64,000 bases of DNA, taken from CAZGOM01 sp964527265. GTDB taxonomy: Bacteria > Planctomycetota > Phycisphaerae > Phycisphaerales > Phycisphaeraceae. Made by a program: the position numbers and the translations under genes. Under the pieces are notes generated by a model. The model saw nothing but the letters and a program-made list of their open reading frames with translations, made no database searches and was not told the DNA's origin. Of this stretch, positions 8,409 to 16,134 are shown piece by piece (positions within the stretch are counted from its first letter, which is position 1; the number at the start of each line of letters is the position of its first letter). The stretch spans positions 1 through 64,000 of the forward strand of contig CAZGOM010000008.1 of the NCBI GenBank assembly GCA_964527265.1, read 5' to 3'.

Positions 8409-9182
8409 TCACCATAGTTCGCCGTTGCGAGGATTCGGAGATGTGCCGGAAGGGGGGCCTTTGGGTGGACCGGCATCCGGCGACGCGGGCGGTGGGGAGT
8501 CGGGGGTGGAAGGGGGTTCCTCCGGCGCTCCGGCGCGGGCCATGGCTTTTTGATACTCCCGCTCGCTCAGGAGGCCCTGGTCTTTCAGGCGCTGGATTTC
8601 CTGGATGGAAAAACCAGCCTCGGTCGGCGCGGCCTTCTGGCCCTGCGCGGCAACCGTGGCGCCTTTCACCCGCTGAACGAGCCAGATCATCGCACCCAGG
8701 GAGAGGAGCCCAATGCCGGCATACAACAGAAGATCGGCCGTGAAATAGTTTGTGAAGTTTGTGAAAAGGGACTGGGATTGATCGCCGGCGGCATTTGAGG
8801 CGGCAGGGGCTGTGGGTGTCAGAGAGATATTCGGGGGCGCTGGTGGGAAGGTAGGCCGGGTTGTTTGCGTGGCCGCAGGCTCAGGGGGCGCTGGAGAGGG
8901 AGGTGTGGACTGAGCCGGCTTTGCGGGCTGCCATGAGGGCTGAGTGGTGGCGCTGGGTTTAGTGGTGGGGCTGGTCCAGGCTTGGGCGTGCGCGTGGCAT
9001 GAGAAAACAACCTCTGCCAAGAGGAAGCAGGCAAAAAAAAACGCCGCCTGCACGGCTCGACGGGTCTTGGGGTCAAGACCTGACGAGCCGTGCAGGCGGG
9101 CGGTGGACTGCACGTTGCTGTCGGAGGGCCGGTGCGTCTGGTGACAGGACAAGCTTTTGTGGATGCCTCTGTTCACACGCAT
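8409..9182 (-). CDS. SHOCT-domain single-pass membrane protein
   Basis: 257 residues from ATG 9182, which has a strong upstream AAGGAGAT ribosome site and lies 22 bp after the tig stop. Layout: a 40-residue leader, a signal-like hydrophobic stretch AAFFFACFLLAEVVFSCHAHAQ, a Pro/Thr-rich region (about 70-130), one membrane helix (LLLYAGIGLLSLGAMIWLV), then a SHOCT-type helix hairpin (IQEIQRLKDQGLLSEREYQKAMA) and a Pro-rich tail. SHOCT domains are short oligomerisation or membrane-association modules of unclear role. A terminator-like hairpin lies inside the first 50 codons; if that is decisive, translation may instead begin at GTG 9053. Function is unknown. Confidence 0.7.
   Translation of the reverse strand: MRVNRGIHKSLSCHQTHRPSDSNVQSTARLHGSSGLDPKTRRAVQAAFFFACFLLAEVVFSCHAHAQAWTSPTTKPSATTQPSWQPAKPAQSTPPSPAPPEPAATQTTRPTFPPAPPNISLTPTAPAASNAAGDQSQSLFTNFTNYFTADLLLYAGIGLLSLGAMIWLVQRVKGATVAAQGQKAAPTEAGFSIQEIQRLKDQGLLSEREYQKAMARAGAPEEPPSTPDSPPPASPDAGPPKGPPSGTSPNPRNGELW
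9033..9098 (-). terminator. intrinsic terminator downstream of tig, inside the next reading frame
   Basis: On the minus strand a 15-bp perfect stem (9084-9098 with 9045-9059), an inner 7-bp stem (GGTCTTG with CAAGACC) and then a run of nine T (9041-9033). It is the best terminator in the window for a minus-strand transcript and sits about 110 bp after the tig stop. Confidence 0.85.
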
Positions 9183-9204
9183 TCGCGGAGATCTCCTTCA
9201 GGGA

Positions 9205-10617
9205 TTACTTCTTGGGGTATTCGCCTTCGGTGACTTTAGCCTTTTCAAGGATCTTGTCGAGGGTCTTCTGTTCGCGAAGCTGGAGGTACAGGCTTTCGAT
9301 CTCGCCGGAGCGGATGAATTCCTGGCGGAGCTTCTCGGGACGGCGACCCTGCTGCCAGGCCATGAAGGAGATGCGGTTGTTGACTTCGTCTTCGGAGACT
9401 TCGATCTCCAGGTTGCGCGCGGCCTGGTCGATGATGAAGAACAGCTTCAACTGCTTGCGTGCTTCGTCTTCGCTGTTCTTGCGCATGTCAGCGATACGCT
9501 GTTCGATTTCCTTCTCCGGGGTGCCGCGGTAGGTCAGGTCCATGGCCTTGCGGCGCAGGAGGCGGGAGGTCTGACGGCTGGTGAGGCCTTCGGGGAGGGA
9601 GAGTTCGACCTTCTCGCTGAGGTAGTTGCAAACCTGCTCGTGCTGAGCGGAGGTCTGCTGGATCTTGTTGCGCTGCTCAGAGCTTTCGCGCACGGCGGTC
9701 TTGAGTTCTTCCTCGGTGGAGACGCCGTAGCTGCTCTGGATCGATTCCAGGGTGGCGGGCTGGACGCGGAAGACCTTCTCCAGCTTCATGGAGATGGTGA
9801 TGGGCTGGTTCTTGATCTTGTCGTTCTCGTGGCCTTCGGGGCCCTTGGTGGAGATGACGAGGGTTTCGCCGGTCTTCTTGGCGGTGGCCTGCTTGCCGAG
9901 GTCTTCGACGACGATGCCTGCGATGTGGCCGCGGTGGTTGAGTTCTTCGCCGTTGACGAGGATGAAGCCGCCGGGCTGTTCAAACAGGGCTTCGGATTCC
10001 GGGGCGGCGTTTTCACCGGCGTGGATCTTGATGTGGCCCTGGACGTAGTCCTTGGCCTGGATCTGGACGCCTTCGCCTTCGATGGGGTCCATCTTGCCGT
10101 TGCGTTCGCGGAGGTTTTCGATTTCCTTGGAGATCTGTTCGTCGGTCACTTCCAGCTTCGGCTTGATGACTTCAATGCCATCAAGGTCGGGAAGCTTCAC
10201 TTCGGGAGCGACTTCAACTTCAACGACATAGGTCAAAGGGCCGGATTCCGGGAGCTTGATGTCGCGGAAGTTCTTCACATCCGGGTCGCCGATGACTTCC
10301 AGCTTCTGGTCTTCCACGGCCTGGGAGTAGGACTCGGAGATGATCTGGCCGCGCACGTCTTCGCGGATGGCGGATTCAAAGCGCTTCTTGAGGAGGCGCA
10401 TCGGGGCGCGGCCCTTGCGGAAGCCGGGGAGGGCTGCGTCGCCCTGGACCTTCTTGAATTCTTCTTCCAGGCGGGCGGCAATGCGCTCGGCGGGGATTTC
10501 AATGGTCAGCGACTTGCGGGCCGGGCCCGAGTCGGCGACGGTGACGGTCTGCACGCCGCGGGGGAGGCCGGGTTCAGTGGCTTCGGCGGCGGCGACGGGT
10601 GCGGTTTCTTCGGACAT
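9205..10617 (-). CDS. tig: trigger factor (ribosome-associated peptidyl-prolyl isomerase/chaperone)
   Basis: Binds ribosomal protein uL23 at the exit tunnel and holds nascent chains. From ATG 10617 (preceded by AAAGGAAG) the protein is 470 residues. The N-terminal ribosome-binding domain has the signature LPGFRKGRAPMRLLKKRF (family G-F-R-x-G-x-x-P), followed by a PPIase/FKBP-like middle part and a long helical C-terminal domain (about 280-450). A longer frame begins at 10683 but lacks a better ribosome site. The middle is more divergent than in proteobacteria, as is common outside them. Divergent from rplK. Confidence 0.92.
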   Translation of the reverse strand: MSEETAPVAAAEATEPGLPRGVQTVTVADSGPARKSLTIEIPAERIAARLEEEFKKVQGDAALPGFRKGRAPMRLLKKRFESAIREDVRGQIISESYSQAVEDQKLEVIGDPDVKNFRDIKLPESGPLTYVVEVEVAPEVKLPDLDGIEVIKPKLEVTDEQISKEIENLRERNGKMDPIEGEGVQIQAKDYVQGHIKIHAGENAAPESEALFEQPGGFILVNGEELNHRGHIAGIVVEDLGKQATAKKTGETLVISTKGPEGHENDKIKNQPITISMKLEKVFRVQPATLESIQSSYGVSTEEELKTAVRESSEQRNKIQQTSAQHEQVCNYLSEKVELSLPEGLTSRQTSRLLRRKAMDLTYRGTPEKEIEQRIADMRKNSEDEARKQLKLFFIIDQAARNLEIEVSEDEVNNRISFMAWQQGRRPEKLRQEFIRSGEIESLYLQLREQKTLDKILEKAKVTEGEYPKK

Positions 10618-10764
10618 GAGAGATGCTTCCTTTAAGGAAATGAGATTTCCAATGGGGGTAGGACCATTGGGGCGCTTGTTCATATGAATTGATCAAACGC
10701 GTGGCGGGGAATTTCGAGGGCCTGTGCGCCGCGGGGGATTGCGGAGCTGAAACAGGAACCCGGC

Positions 10765-10816
10765 CAGAGCGACCCACGCCTGACCCGGGCACGCGCCGGG
10801 TCGGTATCTCGCTCTG
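10765..10816. repeat. two-stem hairpin in the tig leader
   Basis: CAGAGCGA (10765-10772) pairs with TCGCTCTG (10809-10816); inside, GACCCGG (10782-10788) pairs with CCGGGTC (10796-10802). No T-run on either side, so it may be a leader structure rather than a terminator. Confidence 0.55.
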
Positions 10817-10870
10817 AACAGAAGGCTTATTGTGGGGGAGAAGGGGGATGGTGTCAATTGGGGGATTTGC

Positions 10871-10898
10871 GAGTTGGGTTCTGGGTATTGGGTGTTGT
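10871..10898 (+). repeat. heptamer-period array 2 (GAGTTGG GTTCTGG GTATTGG GTGTTGT)
   Basis: Four 7-bp units ending in GTTGTCAGAG. The same GTCAGAG end is seen at arrays 3 and 10. Confidence 0.65.
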
Positions 10899-10972
10899 CA
10901 GAGTAAATATGGAGAATGGGTGTTGACTGGTATGAGGGCAGACGTGGTTTTGTGGATGTATTGGTTGGGGGT

Positions 10973-10999
10973 TTGCAAAGCGGCTGAATTTTGTATAAT
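10973..10999 (+). promoter_or_regulatory. sigma70-type promoter of rplKAJL
   Basis: TTGCAA (10973-10978) and a perfect TATAAT (10994-10999) separated by 15 bp, about 107 bp before the rplK start. The spacer is slightly short but the -10 is consensus and no competing site is nearer. Confidence 0.65.
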
Positions 11000-11105
11000 G
11001 CTTGGCTCTTTACGAACCGATAGACCATCGGCGTCGGGCTCATGGCTTGACTAAAGACCTTTAAAAAGGCCCGTTTAAGCGGGCGAGAACGCAAGGAGCG
11101 AAGCA

Positions 11106-11534
11106 GTGGCTAAGAAAGAAATCACCTCCGTATTCAAAATCCAGGCCCCAGGTGGCTCCGCAACCCCCGCCCCGCCGCTCGGCCCGGCCCTGGGTCAAAA
11201 CGGCGTCAACCCCGGCCAATTCATCCAGCGCTTCAACGAAAAAACCAAGCACCTCAACGGCAAAGTCGTTGGTTGCGTGATCACGGTCTATAAGGACCGT
11301 TCATTCGAATTCGAACTCAAGGAACCGCCCGCAGCAGTTCTCCTGCTCGACGCGGCTGGTGTCCAAAAGGGCTCCGGCGTTCCTAACAAGGAAAAGGTCG
11401 GCAAGATCACTAAGGCCCAGCTTGAGGGCGTGGCGAAGCAGAAGATCAAGGAAATGACGGCCCACTCCGTGGAAGCCGCGATGCGCACCCTGGCGGGCAC
11501 GGCCCGTTCCTGCGGTGTGACGATCGAAGGGTAA
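11106..11534 (+). CDS. rplK: 50S ribosomal protein uL11
   Basis: 142 residues starting at GTG 11106 (MAKKEITSVFKIQAPGGSAT). The Pro-rich N-terminal segment PAPPLGPALGQNGVNPGQF that binds 23S rRNA near the thiostrepton site is intact, as is the C-terminal rRNA-binding part ending ARSCGVTIEG. L11 forms the base of the L7/L12 stalk. First gene of the rplKAJL cluster; the usual upstream secE-nusG genes are absent here. Confidence 0.97.
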   Translation: MAKKEITSVFKIQAPGGSATPAPPLGPALGQNGVNPGQFIQRFNEKTKHLNGKVVGCVITVYKDRSFEFELKEPPAAVLLLDAAGVQKGSGVPNKEKVGKITKAQLEGVAKQKIKEMTAHSVEAAMRTLAGTARSCGVTIEG

Positions 11535-11680
11535 ATCAGCAAGGCTGGGCGGCTTAACGGCTTGTCCGGCCTGGTTTGATTTACAAATAAACGAATCTGA
11601 CAAGTTGTCATCGGCCTACCACGGGCCTTAACACGTGGGAGATGGCCCGGCTATTCCGGGCTGATCGAAAGGATCGTCTG

Positions 11681-12361
11681 ATGCCAAGGCAAGGCAAACG
11701 TTACCGTGCGGACTCTGAGGGTTGGGACAAGGAACAAGCGCTGGTTCTGGCCGACGCGGTCGCGAAGGTTAAGTCCTTCAAGAAGACCAAATTCGACCAA
11801 TCCGTCGACATCGTCGTCCACCTCGGGATTGACCCCAAGCAAGCGGATCAGCTCGTGCGCGGCGCTCTGGCGCTGCCCCACGGCATCGGTAAGAGCAAGC
11901 GCGTCATCGCGTTCTGCCGCGATGACCAGGCTGCGAGCGCGAAGGCTGCTGGCGCGATGGAAGCCGGCGGCGAAGCGCTGGTGAAGAAAGTTGAAGCGGG
12001 CTGGCTTGATTTCGACGTGGCCATCTCCGGCCCGGACATGATGCGCATCGTCAGCCGCCTTGGTAAGGTGCTGGGCCCCAAGGGCCTGATGCCTTCGCCC
12101 AAGTCCGGCACAGTGACCCCGAACATCGACCAAGCCGTTCGCGAATACGCGGCCGGTAAGATCGAGTTCCGCAACGACGCGAACGGCAACGTTCACGCCG
12201 TCATCGGCAAGCACAGCTTTGATACGCAGAAGCTGATCGAAAACGCGCAGGCGTTCCTCGACAACATTCAGCGCATCCGCCCCACCACCGCGAAGGGTCA
12301 GTACGTCAAGAAGGTCTCCATCAAGGCGACCATGACCCCCGGCGTGATCGTTCAGCTCTAA
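11681..12361 (+). CDS. rplA: 50S ribosomal protein uL1
   Basis: 226 residues from ATG 11681, preceded by GAAAGGA. The L1 core is clear: VDIVVHLGIDPKQADQLVRGALALPHGIGK, the second-domain segment DMMRIVSRLGKVLGPKGLMPSPKSGTVT, and the C-terminal SIKATMTPGVIVQL. L1 forms the mobile stalk near the E site and in many bacteria represses its own operon. The 146-bp gap before it contains a GCCCGG/CCGGGC hairpin (11645-11661) that could be part of such control, though this is not shown. Confidence 0.97.
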   Translation: MPRQGKRYRADSEGWDKEQALVLADAVAKVKSFKKTKFDQSVDIVVHLGIDPKQADQLVRGALALPHGIGKSKRVIAFCRDDQAASAKAAGAMEAGGEALVKKVEAGWLDFDVAISGPDMMRIVSRLGKVLGPKGLMPSPKSGTVTPNIDQAVREYAAGKIEFRNDANGNVHAVIGKHSFDTQKLIENAQAFLDNIQRIRPTTAKGQYVKKVSIKATMTPGVIVQL

Positions 12362-12430
12362 TTTCCTCCGTGTCCTCCTCGTTTTGATCAAACACATCGA
12401 AGCGATTGAATAAGAATAAAAGGATTTGCC

Positions 12431-12967
12431 ATGAGCAAGCCAGTCAAAGCACTCATCACCGCGTCATACAAGAACAGGTTCAAGGACCTGGACGGCGCGG
12501 TTGTCCTGTCCATCCGTGGTATTTCATCCAACGACACCAACGGCTTCCGCAGCAAGCTCGCTTCCAAGAGCGTGAAGCTGACTGTGGTGAAGAACGCCCT
12601 GGCCGCTTCGGCGTTCAAGGGTTCGGGCCTTGAAGAACTCGGCAAGCTGCTTGCCGGTTCCTGCACGATCGCCTATGGCGGCGAAAGCGTCGTCCAAGTG
12701 GCGCGCGAAGTGCTCGAAGTGTTCAAGGACAACAAGAACGTCGAGATCAAGGCCGCCATCATGGACGGCACGATCTTCTCAGGTAAGCAGGTTGAGGATC
12801 TCTCCAAGTACCCCACCCGCCCCGAAGCACAGGCCCAGACGGTCACCTTCATCCTCAGCCCGGCACGCAACCTGGCTGGTGCGATCGTTGGTCCCGGCCG
12901 GAAGATCGCCAGCATCGTCAAAGCCATCGAAGACAAGAAATCCAAGGAAGAGCCCGCGGCGGCCTAA
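12431..12967 (+). CDS. rplJ: 50S ribosomal protein uL10
   Basis: 178 residues, the stalk scaffold that binds L11/23S rRNA through its N-terminal domain and L7/L12 dimers through its C-terminal helix. The family pattern SKPVKALITASYKNRFKDLDGAVVLSIRGISSNDTNGFRSKL, then LTVVKNALAASAFKG, is clear. The C-terminal helix ends KSKEEPAAA. The gap to rplL is 120 bp with small hairpins. Confidence 0.95.
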   Translation: MSKPVKALITASYKNRFKDLDGAVVLSIRGISSNDTNGFRSKLASKSVKLTVVKNALAASAFKGSGLEELGKLLAGSCTIAYGGESVVQVAREVLEVFKDNKNVEIKAAIMDGTIFSGKQVEDLSKYPTRPEAQAQTVTFILSPARNLAGAIVGPGRKIASIVKAIEDKKSKEEPAAA

Positions 12968-13087
12968 TGGCCAGCCAGGTTTATTCCCTCCCGCATCTTT
13001 AGCTTTCGACTGGCCCCTCGGGGTTAAACGGGAACGTGTGTTCCTGCCTCTTGAAAGCAAGGTTTCCTAACTAGGAAGGTTTGAAAA

Positions 13088-13474
13088 ATGTCCGAATTCG
13101 CAACCGATATCAAGGAACTGGGCGACAAGCTCGTCGGCCTCACCCTCAAGCAGGCCGTTGAACTCGGCAAGTACCTGAAGGAAGTCCACGGCATCGAACC
13201 CGCTGCCGGCGGCGGTGGCGGCGGCGCAGCGGCTCCTGTCGCGGCTGCCAAGGAAGTGGAACAGACCGCGTTCGACGTGGTCCTCAAGGCCGTTGGCGCG
13301 AACAAGATCGCCGTCATCAAGGTCATCCGCGAAGCGACCGGTCTGGGTCTGAAGGAAGCCAAGGAATTGGCGGAAGCAGCGCCCAAGGCCGTCAAGACCG
13401 CGCTGGCCAAGGCCGATGCGGAAGCCCTGGTCGAGAAGTTCAAGAAGGAAGGCGCGGAGATGGAAATCAAGTAA
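13088..13474 (+). CDS. rplL: 50S ribosomal protein bL12 (L7/L12)
   Basis: 128 residues: N-terminal dimerisation helices (to about 40), an Ala/Gly-rich hinge (AAGGGGGGAAAPVAAAK), then the factor-binding C-terminal domain with NKIAVIKVIREATGLGLKEAKELAE. It recruits elongation factors to the ribosome. rpoB does not follow: a terminator and a minus-strand gene come next. A second gene in the window (15598-16134) carries a paralogous C-terminal domain. Confidence 0.97.
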   Translation: MSEFATDIKELGDKLVGLTLKQAVELGKYLKEVHGIEPAAGGGGGGAAAPVAAAKEVEQTAFDVVLKAVGANKIAVIKVIREATGLGLKEAKELAEAAPKAVKTALAKADAEALVEKFKKEGAEMEIK

Positions 13475-13511
13475 TTTCCAGCTTCCGACTGCTTCTTGCA
13501 GCCTGAATCAA

Positions 13512-13551
13512 AAACAACCCGGCGTTATGCGCCGGGTTGTTTGTTTTTGGG
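13512..13551 (+). terminator. intrinsic terminator of rplKAJL
   Basis: CAACCCGGCG pairs with CGCCGGGTTG around a short ATG-containing loop, followed by a T-rich tail (TTTGTTTTTGG). It lies about 40 bp after the rplL stop, and an A-rich stretch before it may let it work in both directions. Confidence 0.88.
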
Positions 13552-13616
13552 GCAATTGGGGAGGGTTAATGGTCCGCAAGGCAGCAACACGAGAGAGATA
13601 GGGGCGCTGGGATGAG

Positions 13617-14582
13617 TTATTGGGGGAGGCCGGTGGAGTAGTAGTTCCAGAGCGCCAGGGACCCTTTTTCGTAGAGGAGGCCTGCCGCGTAGGAATAGCC
13701 GGAGTTGCTGTTGGAGCGGGCGGTGGAGAGGTCCCAGCCTTCTTTGGTCATGCTGTAGTAGATATAGGCAGGTTCGGTATTGACGGGGTCTTTGCCGCCG
13801 AAGGCGACATGGCCGTCGTGGAACTGAATGTTGACGCCATTGGAATGCATCGAGTTGTAAGACCCGGCGTTGCTGTTCCAGTATTCGAAGTCAACCGCAA
13901 CGGCGTCGGAGGGGCGCCAATCCTGGGCTTTGCCCCGTGAGGCGCCGCGGGGCATCCACCAGCCGCGGAAGGAATAGTCGATGCGGCCTGAGCCAAATTG
14001 GCTGAGGCAATCCCAGGAGGAACCGCCGCCTTGCGGGTTGACATAGTATTGGCCGTTCCCGGAATCGGGTTTGGCAAGTGCTTGTGTGATGCGGCTGAAT
14101 TCCTTGTAGACCTGGATTTCAACCCAGCGCATTTGTGTGATGCCGTCGTTGCGGAAGCCTGGGGAGTCGGGGCATTCCAGGAGAGGGATTTTGGCGTTTG
14201 CGGTGATCGGCGGGAGGTAGCCCAAGGCGTAGAACCAGCCGTAGCCGACCGGATAGGTTTTACCGGCACCTAAGGGGCAAGTGGTGGCGGAACTGCTGGT
14301 GATGGCGGAAATGCAGTTGGTGGCGGGTACCCCGGCGTTAACGGTGTGTTTGGTTTTGGTGATGGCAACAAAGCCGCCGCAATCCGTGGAGTACTGGGCA
14401 AGCATTTGAGCGTGTTGGCGCATATTAGAGGCACAGACGGTCCGTTTGGCGATGCTACGCGCCTCCTTGATGCCGGGGAGCATCAAGGTCAACAGGATTG
14501 CGACAATAGCGATGACGACAAGGAGCTCGACCAGAGTGAATGCCCGAAGGATTGAGTTTGTTTTGAATTTCAGGAATGTCAT
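13617..14582 (-). CDS. prepilin-type N-terminal domain protein with H-x9-DG motif
   Basis: 321 residues. The N-terminus RAFTLVELLVVIAIVAILLTLMLPGIKEA is a type IV pilin-like signal: a prepilin peptidase would cut before the F and methylate it. The C-terminal part has HSNGVNIQFHDGHVAF, the H-x9-DG motif that marks a large planctomycete/Lentisphaerae family of pseudopilin-like secreted proteins. The middle is not recognised. It is a single gene near no pilus machinery; many paralogs per genome are usual. Function is unknown, probably surface-associated. Confidence 0.88.
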   Translation of the reverse strand: MTFLKFKTNSILRAFTLVELLVVIAIVAILLTLMLPGIKEARSIAKRTVCASNMRQHAQMLAQYSTDCGGFVAITKTKHTVNAGVPATNCISAITSSSATTCPLGAGKTYPVGYGWFYALGYLPPITANAKIPLLECPDSPGFRNDGITQMRWVEIQVYKEFSRITQALAKPDSGNGQYYVNPQGGGSSWDCLSQFGSGRIDYSFRGWWMPRGASRGKAQDWRPSDAVAVDFEYWNSNAGSYNSMHSNGVNIQFHDGHVAFGGKDPVNTEPAYIYYSMTKEGWDLSTARSNSNSGYSYAAGLLYEKGSLALWNYYSTGLPQ

Positions 14583-14714
14583 CGTTGTATAAAATGGAAT
14601 TTTAATGTTATTACATTACGAGGGCGCGGTTGAATGTCAATACAAATGTAAGCCGTGGCATGCGCTGATGTGACTGGTTGTTTTTTTGAAGATGTCGAAT
14701 AGAGTCATGGATCT

Positions 14715-15362
14715 ATGAGCGATCCCTCTCAAATGCGTAAGAATTACATGCAGGCCGGTTTGCTGGAGAGCGACCTTGCCGCGCATCCCATTGACCAATT
14801 TACGGTGTGGTTTAAGCAGGCCGTGGAAGCGAATACCGGGGAGTGGTATGAAGCGAACACGATGACTTTGGCGACGGCGACACCCGATGGAATGCCTTCG
14901 GCGCGGATTGTACTGCTCAAGGGTGTGAGCCCGGATGGGCTGACGTTTTTTACGAATTACGAGAGCCAGAAGGGGCGGGAACTGGCGGAGAATCCGAGGG
15001 CGGCGGTGGTGTTTTTCTGGGCACAACTGGAGCGGCAGGTGAGGGTGAGCGGGGTGGTGGAGCGGCTGACGCGGGAGGAGTCGAAGGCGTATTTTGAGAC
15101 GCGGCCGAGGGGGAGCCGGCTGGGTGCGCGGGCGTCGAGGCAGTCGAGCGTGGTTGGGTCGCGTGAGGTGTTGGAGAAGGAATTGGCGGAGCAGGAGAGG
15201 CTGTTTGGGGGTGAGGGTGTGGATATGCCGGACTATTGGGGTGGGTATCGGTTGAAGCCGACATATTTTGAGTTTTGGCAGGGTAGGCCGAGCCGTATGC
15301 ATGATCGTCTGGTGTATCGACTGGAGGGTGGGAGTTGGAAAGTGGAGCGGCTGGCGCCTTGA
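14715..15362 (+). CDS. pdxH: pyridoxamine 5'-phosphate oxidase
   Basis: Oxidises pyridoxine or pyridoxamine 5'-phosphate to pyridoxal 5'-phosphate with FMN. 215 residues with the family patterns NTMTLATATPDGMPSARIVLLKG, FFTNYESQKGRELAENPRAAVVFFW, RQVRVSGVVERL, YFETRPRGSRLGARASRQSSV and the C-terminal YRLKPTYFEFWQGRPSRMHDR. Full length and monocistronic. The 5' region (14583-14714) is AT-rich. Confidence 0.96.
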   Translation: MSDPSQMRKNYMQAGLLESDLAAHPIDQFTVWFKQAVEANTGEWYEANTMTLATATPDGMPSARIVLLKGVSPDGLTFFTNYESQKGRELAENPRAAVVFFWAQLERQVRVSGVVERLTREESKAYFETRPRGSRLGARASRQSSVVGSREVLEKELAEQERLFGGEGVDMPDYWGGYRLKPTYFEFWQGRPSRMHDRLVYRLEGGSWKVERLAP

Positions 15363-15418
15363 TGCTGGGGTGGTGGTTGTAAGTTATGGCGAGGATTTGA
15401 TTTGTGAAATTATATAAA

Positions 15419-15446
15419 AATGTAATATTTTTTGTATCTTTACATT
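15419..15446. promoter_or_regulatory. inverted repeat overlapping the -35 of the next promoter
   Basis: AATGTAA (15419-15425) and TTACATT (15440-15446) form a 7-bp inverted repeat whose right arm overlaps the -35 element. This is the layout of a repressor or activator operator; the factor is unknown. Confidence 0.4.
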
Positions 15447-15472
15447 GACATGAAAAGTGAGATTGATACAAT
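15445..15472 (+). promoter_or_regulatory. near-consensus sigma70 promoter
   Basis: TTGACA (15445-15450), a 16-bp spacer and TACAAT (15467-15472). Predicted transcription start is near 15479, so the 8-bp tandem repeat lies in the 5' untranslated leader of the following gene. Confidence 0.75.
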
Positions 15473-15495
15473 ATAGGGGTTGGAAGTGCGTTTGA

Positions 15496-15543
15496 GGGCT
15501 TATGGGCTTATGGGCTTATGGGCTTATGGGCTTATGGGCTTAT
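15496..15543 (+). repeat. 8-bp tandem repeat, six perfect copies of GGGCTTAT
   Basis: Six exact copies followed by degenerate units GGGGTGAT and GGGTGTGT. It lies between the promoter and the start of the membrane L12-like gene. The unit is not a multiple of three, so copy changes alter leader length and the frame of the ATGs inside the repeat. Confidence 0.95.
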
Positions 15544-15597
15544 GGGGTGATGGGTGTGTTCCGGGTAGAATCTTGGACTTTTCATGGAGAATGGCGC

Positions 15598-16134
15598 GTG
15601 ATCGATCTGTTTTTGAAATTCAATCGGACGGAACAGTCGCTTTTGTGGGCGTCTGTGGTGTGCTTTCTGGTGGGCGTGACGGTGTATCCGATCATGACGT
15701 GGGTGGGGTATCCGGACGCGCTGGCGGTGCAGGTGATGATTTATTTTTTGCGCACGGGGGGCGTGGTGCTGTTCCTGTCGCTGGGGATGTCGATGTGGCG
15801 GTACATGCGGCCGGTGCGTGTGGGTGAGGAGGCGGGGGAGGGTGCGTGGGACCCAGCGCAGGCGCCGAAGATGCCGCGGAAACTGGGGGCTGAGTCGGGC
15901 ACGGTTGCTTATGAAGTTGTGCTGACGGAGTCGGGGGAGAACAAGATTTCGGTGATTAAGTTAATCCGGGAGGTGACGGGTTTGGGTCTGAAGGAGGCGA
16001 AGGATCTGACGGATGTGACGCCGTCGGTGGTGAAGGTGGGAATGGACAAGGAAGCGGCGAATGCACTGGTGAAGCGGTTTGAGGAGGAGGGGGCGAGGGC
16101 GCGGGTGAATTTGAGGGAAGGGTCTGGGGTCTAG
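15598..16134 (+). CDS. membrane protein with ribosomal L7/L12-type C-terminal domain
   Basis: 178 residues from GTG 15598, which has GGAGAA 8 bp upstream; in-frame ATGs further left lie in the 8-bp repeat. Two membrane helices (about 14-36 and 44-68) are followed by a cytoplasmic linker (70-100) and an L7/L12 C-terminal domain (about 102-172) with NKISVIKLIREVTGLGLKEAK, nearly the same as the true bL12 in this window. The N-terminal dimerisation domain and hinge are absent. The domain could bind translation GTPases or factors at the membrane, but this is inference. The stop TAG falls inside the heptamer array that follows. Confidence 0.85.
   Translation: MIDLFLKFNRTEQSLLWASVVCFLVGVTVYPIMTWVGYPDALAVQVMIYFLRTGGVVLFLSLGMSMWRYMRPVRVGEEAGEGAWDPAQAPKMPRKLGAESGTVAYEVVLTESGENKISVIKLIREVTGLGLKEAKDLTDVTPSVVKVGMDKEAANALVKRFEEEGARARVNLREGSGV

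Larger units (their letters stand above)
10618..11105. other. 488-bp divergent region between tig and rplK
   Basis: No convincing gene is present; open frames on both strands lack family features. It contains a hairpin at 10765-10816, heptamer-period array 2 at 10871-10898, the rplK promoter at 10973-10999, and a G/C-rich leader just before rplK with GCCCG pairing to CGGGC near 11067-11082 (possible ribosomal-protein autoregulatory leader, unproven). Confidence 0.6.

Noticed and set aside
9157..10635. 492-residue plus-strand ORF
   Set aside because: Exact antisense of trigger factor; acidic low-complexity translation typical of a shadow frame.
10693..11094. 133-residue minus-strand ORF upstream of tig
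   Set aside because: Spans the hairpin, the heptamer array and the rplK promoter; no recognisable domain.
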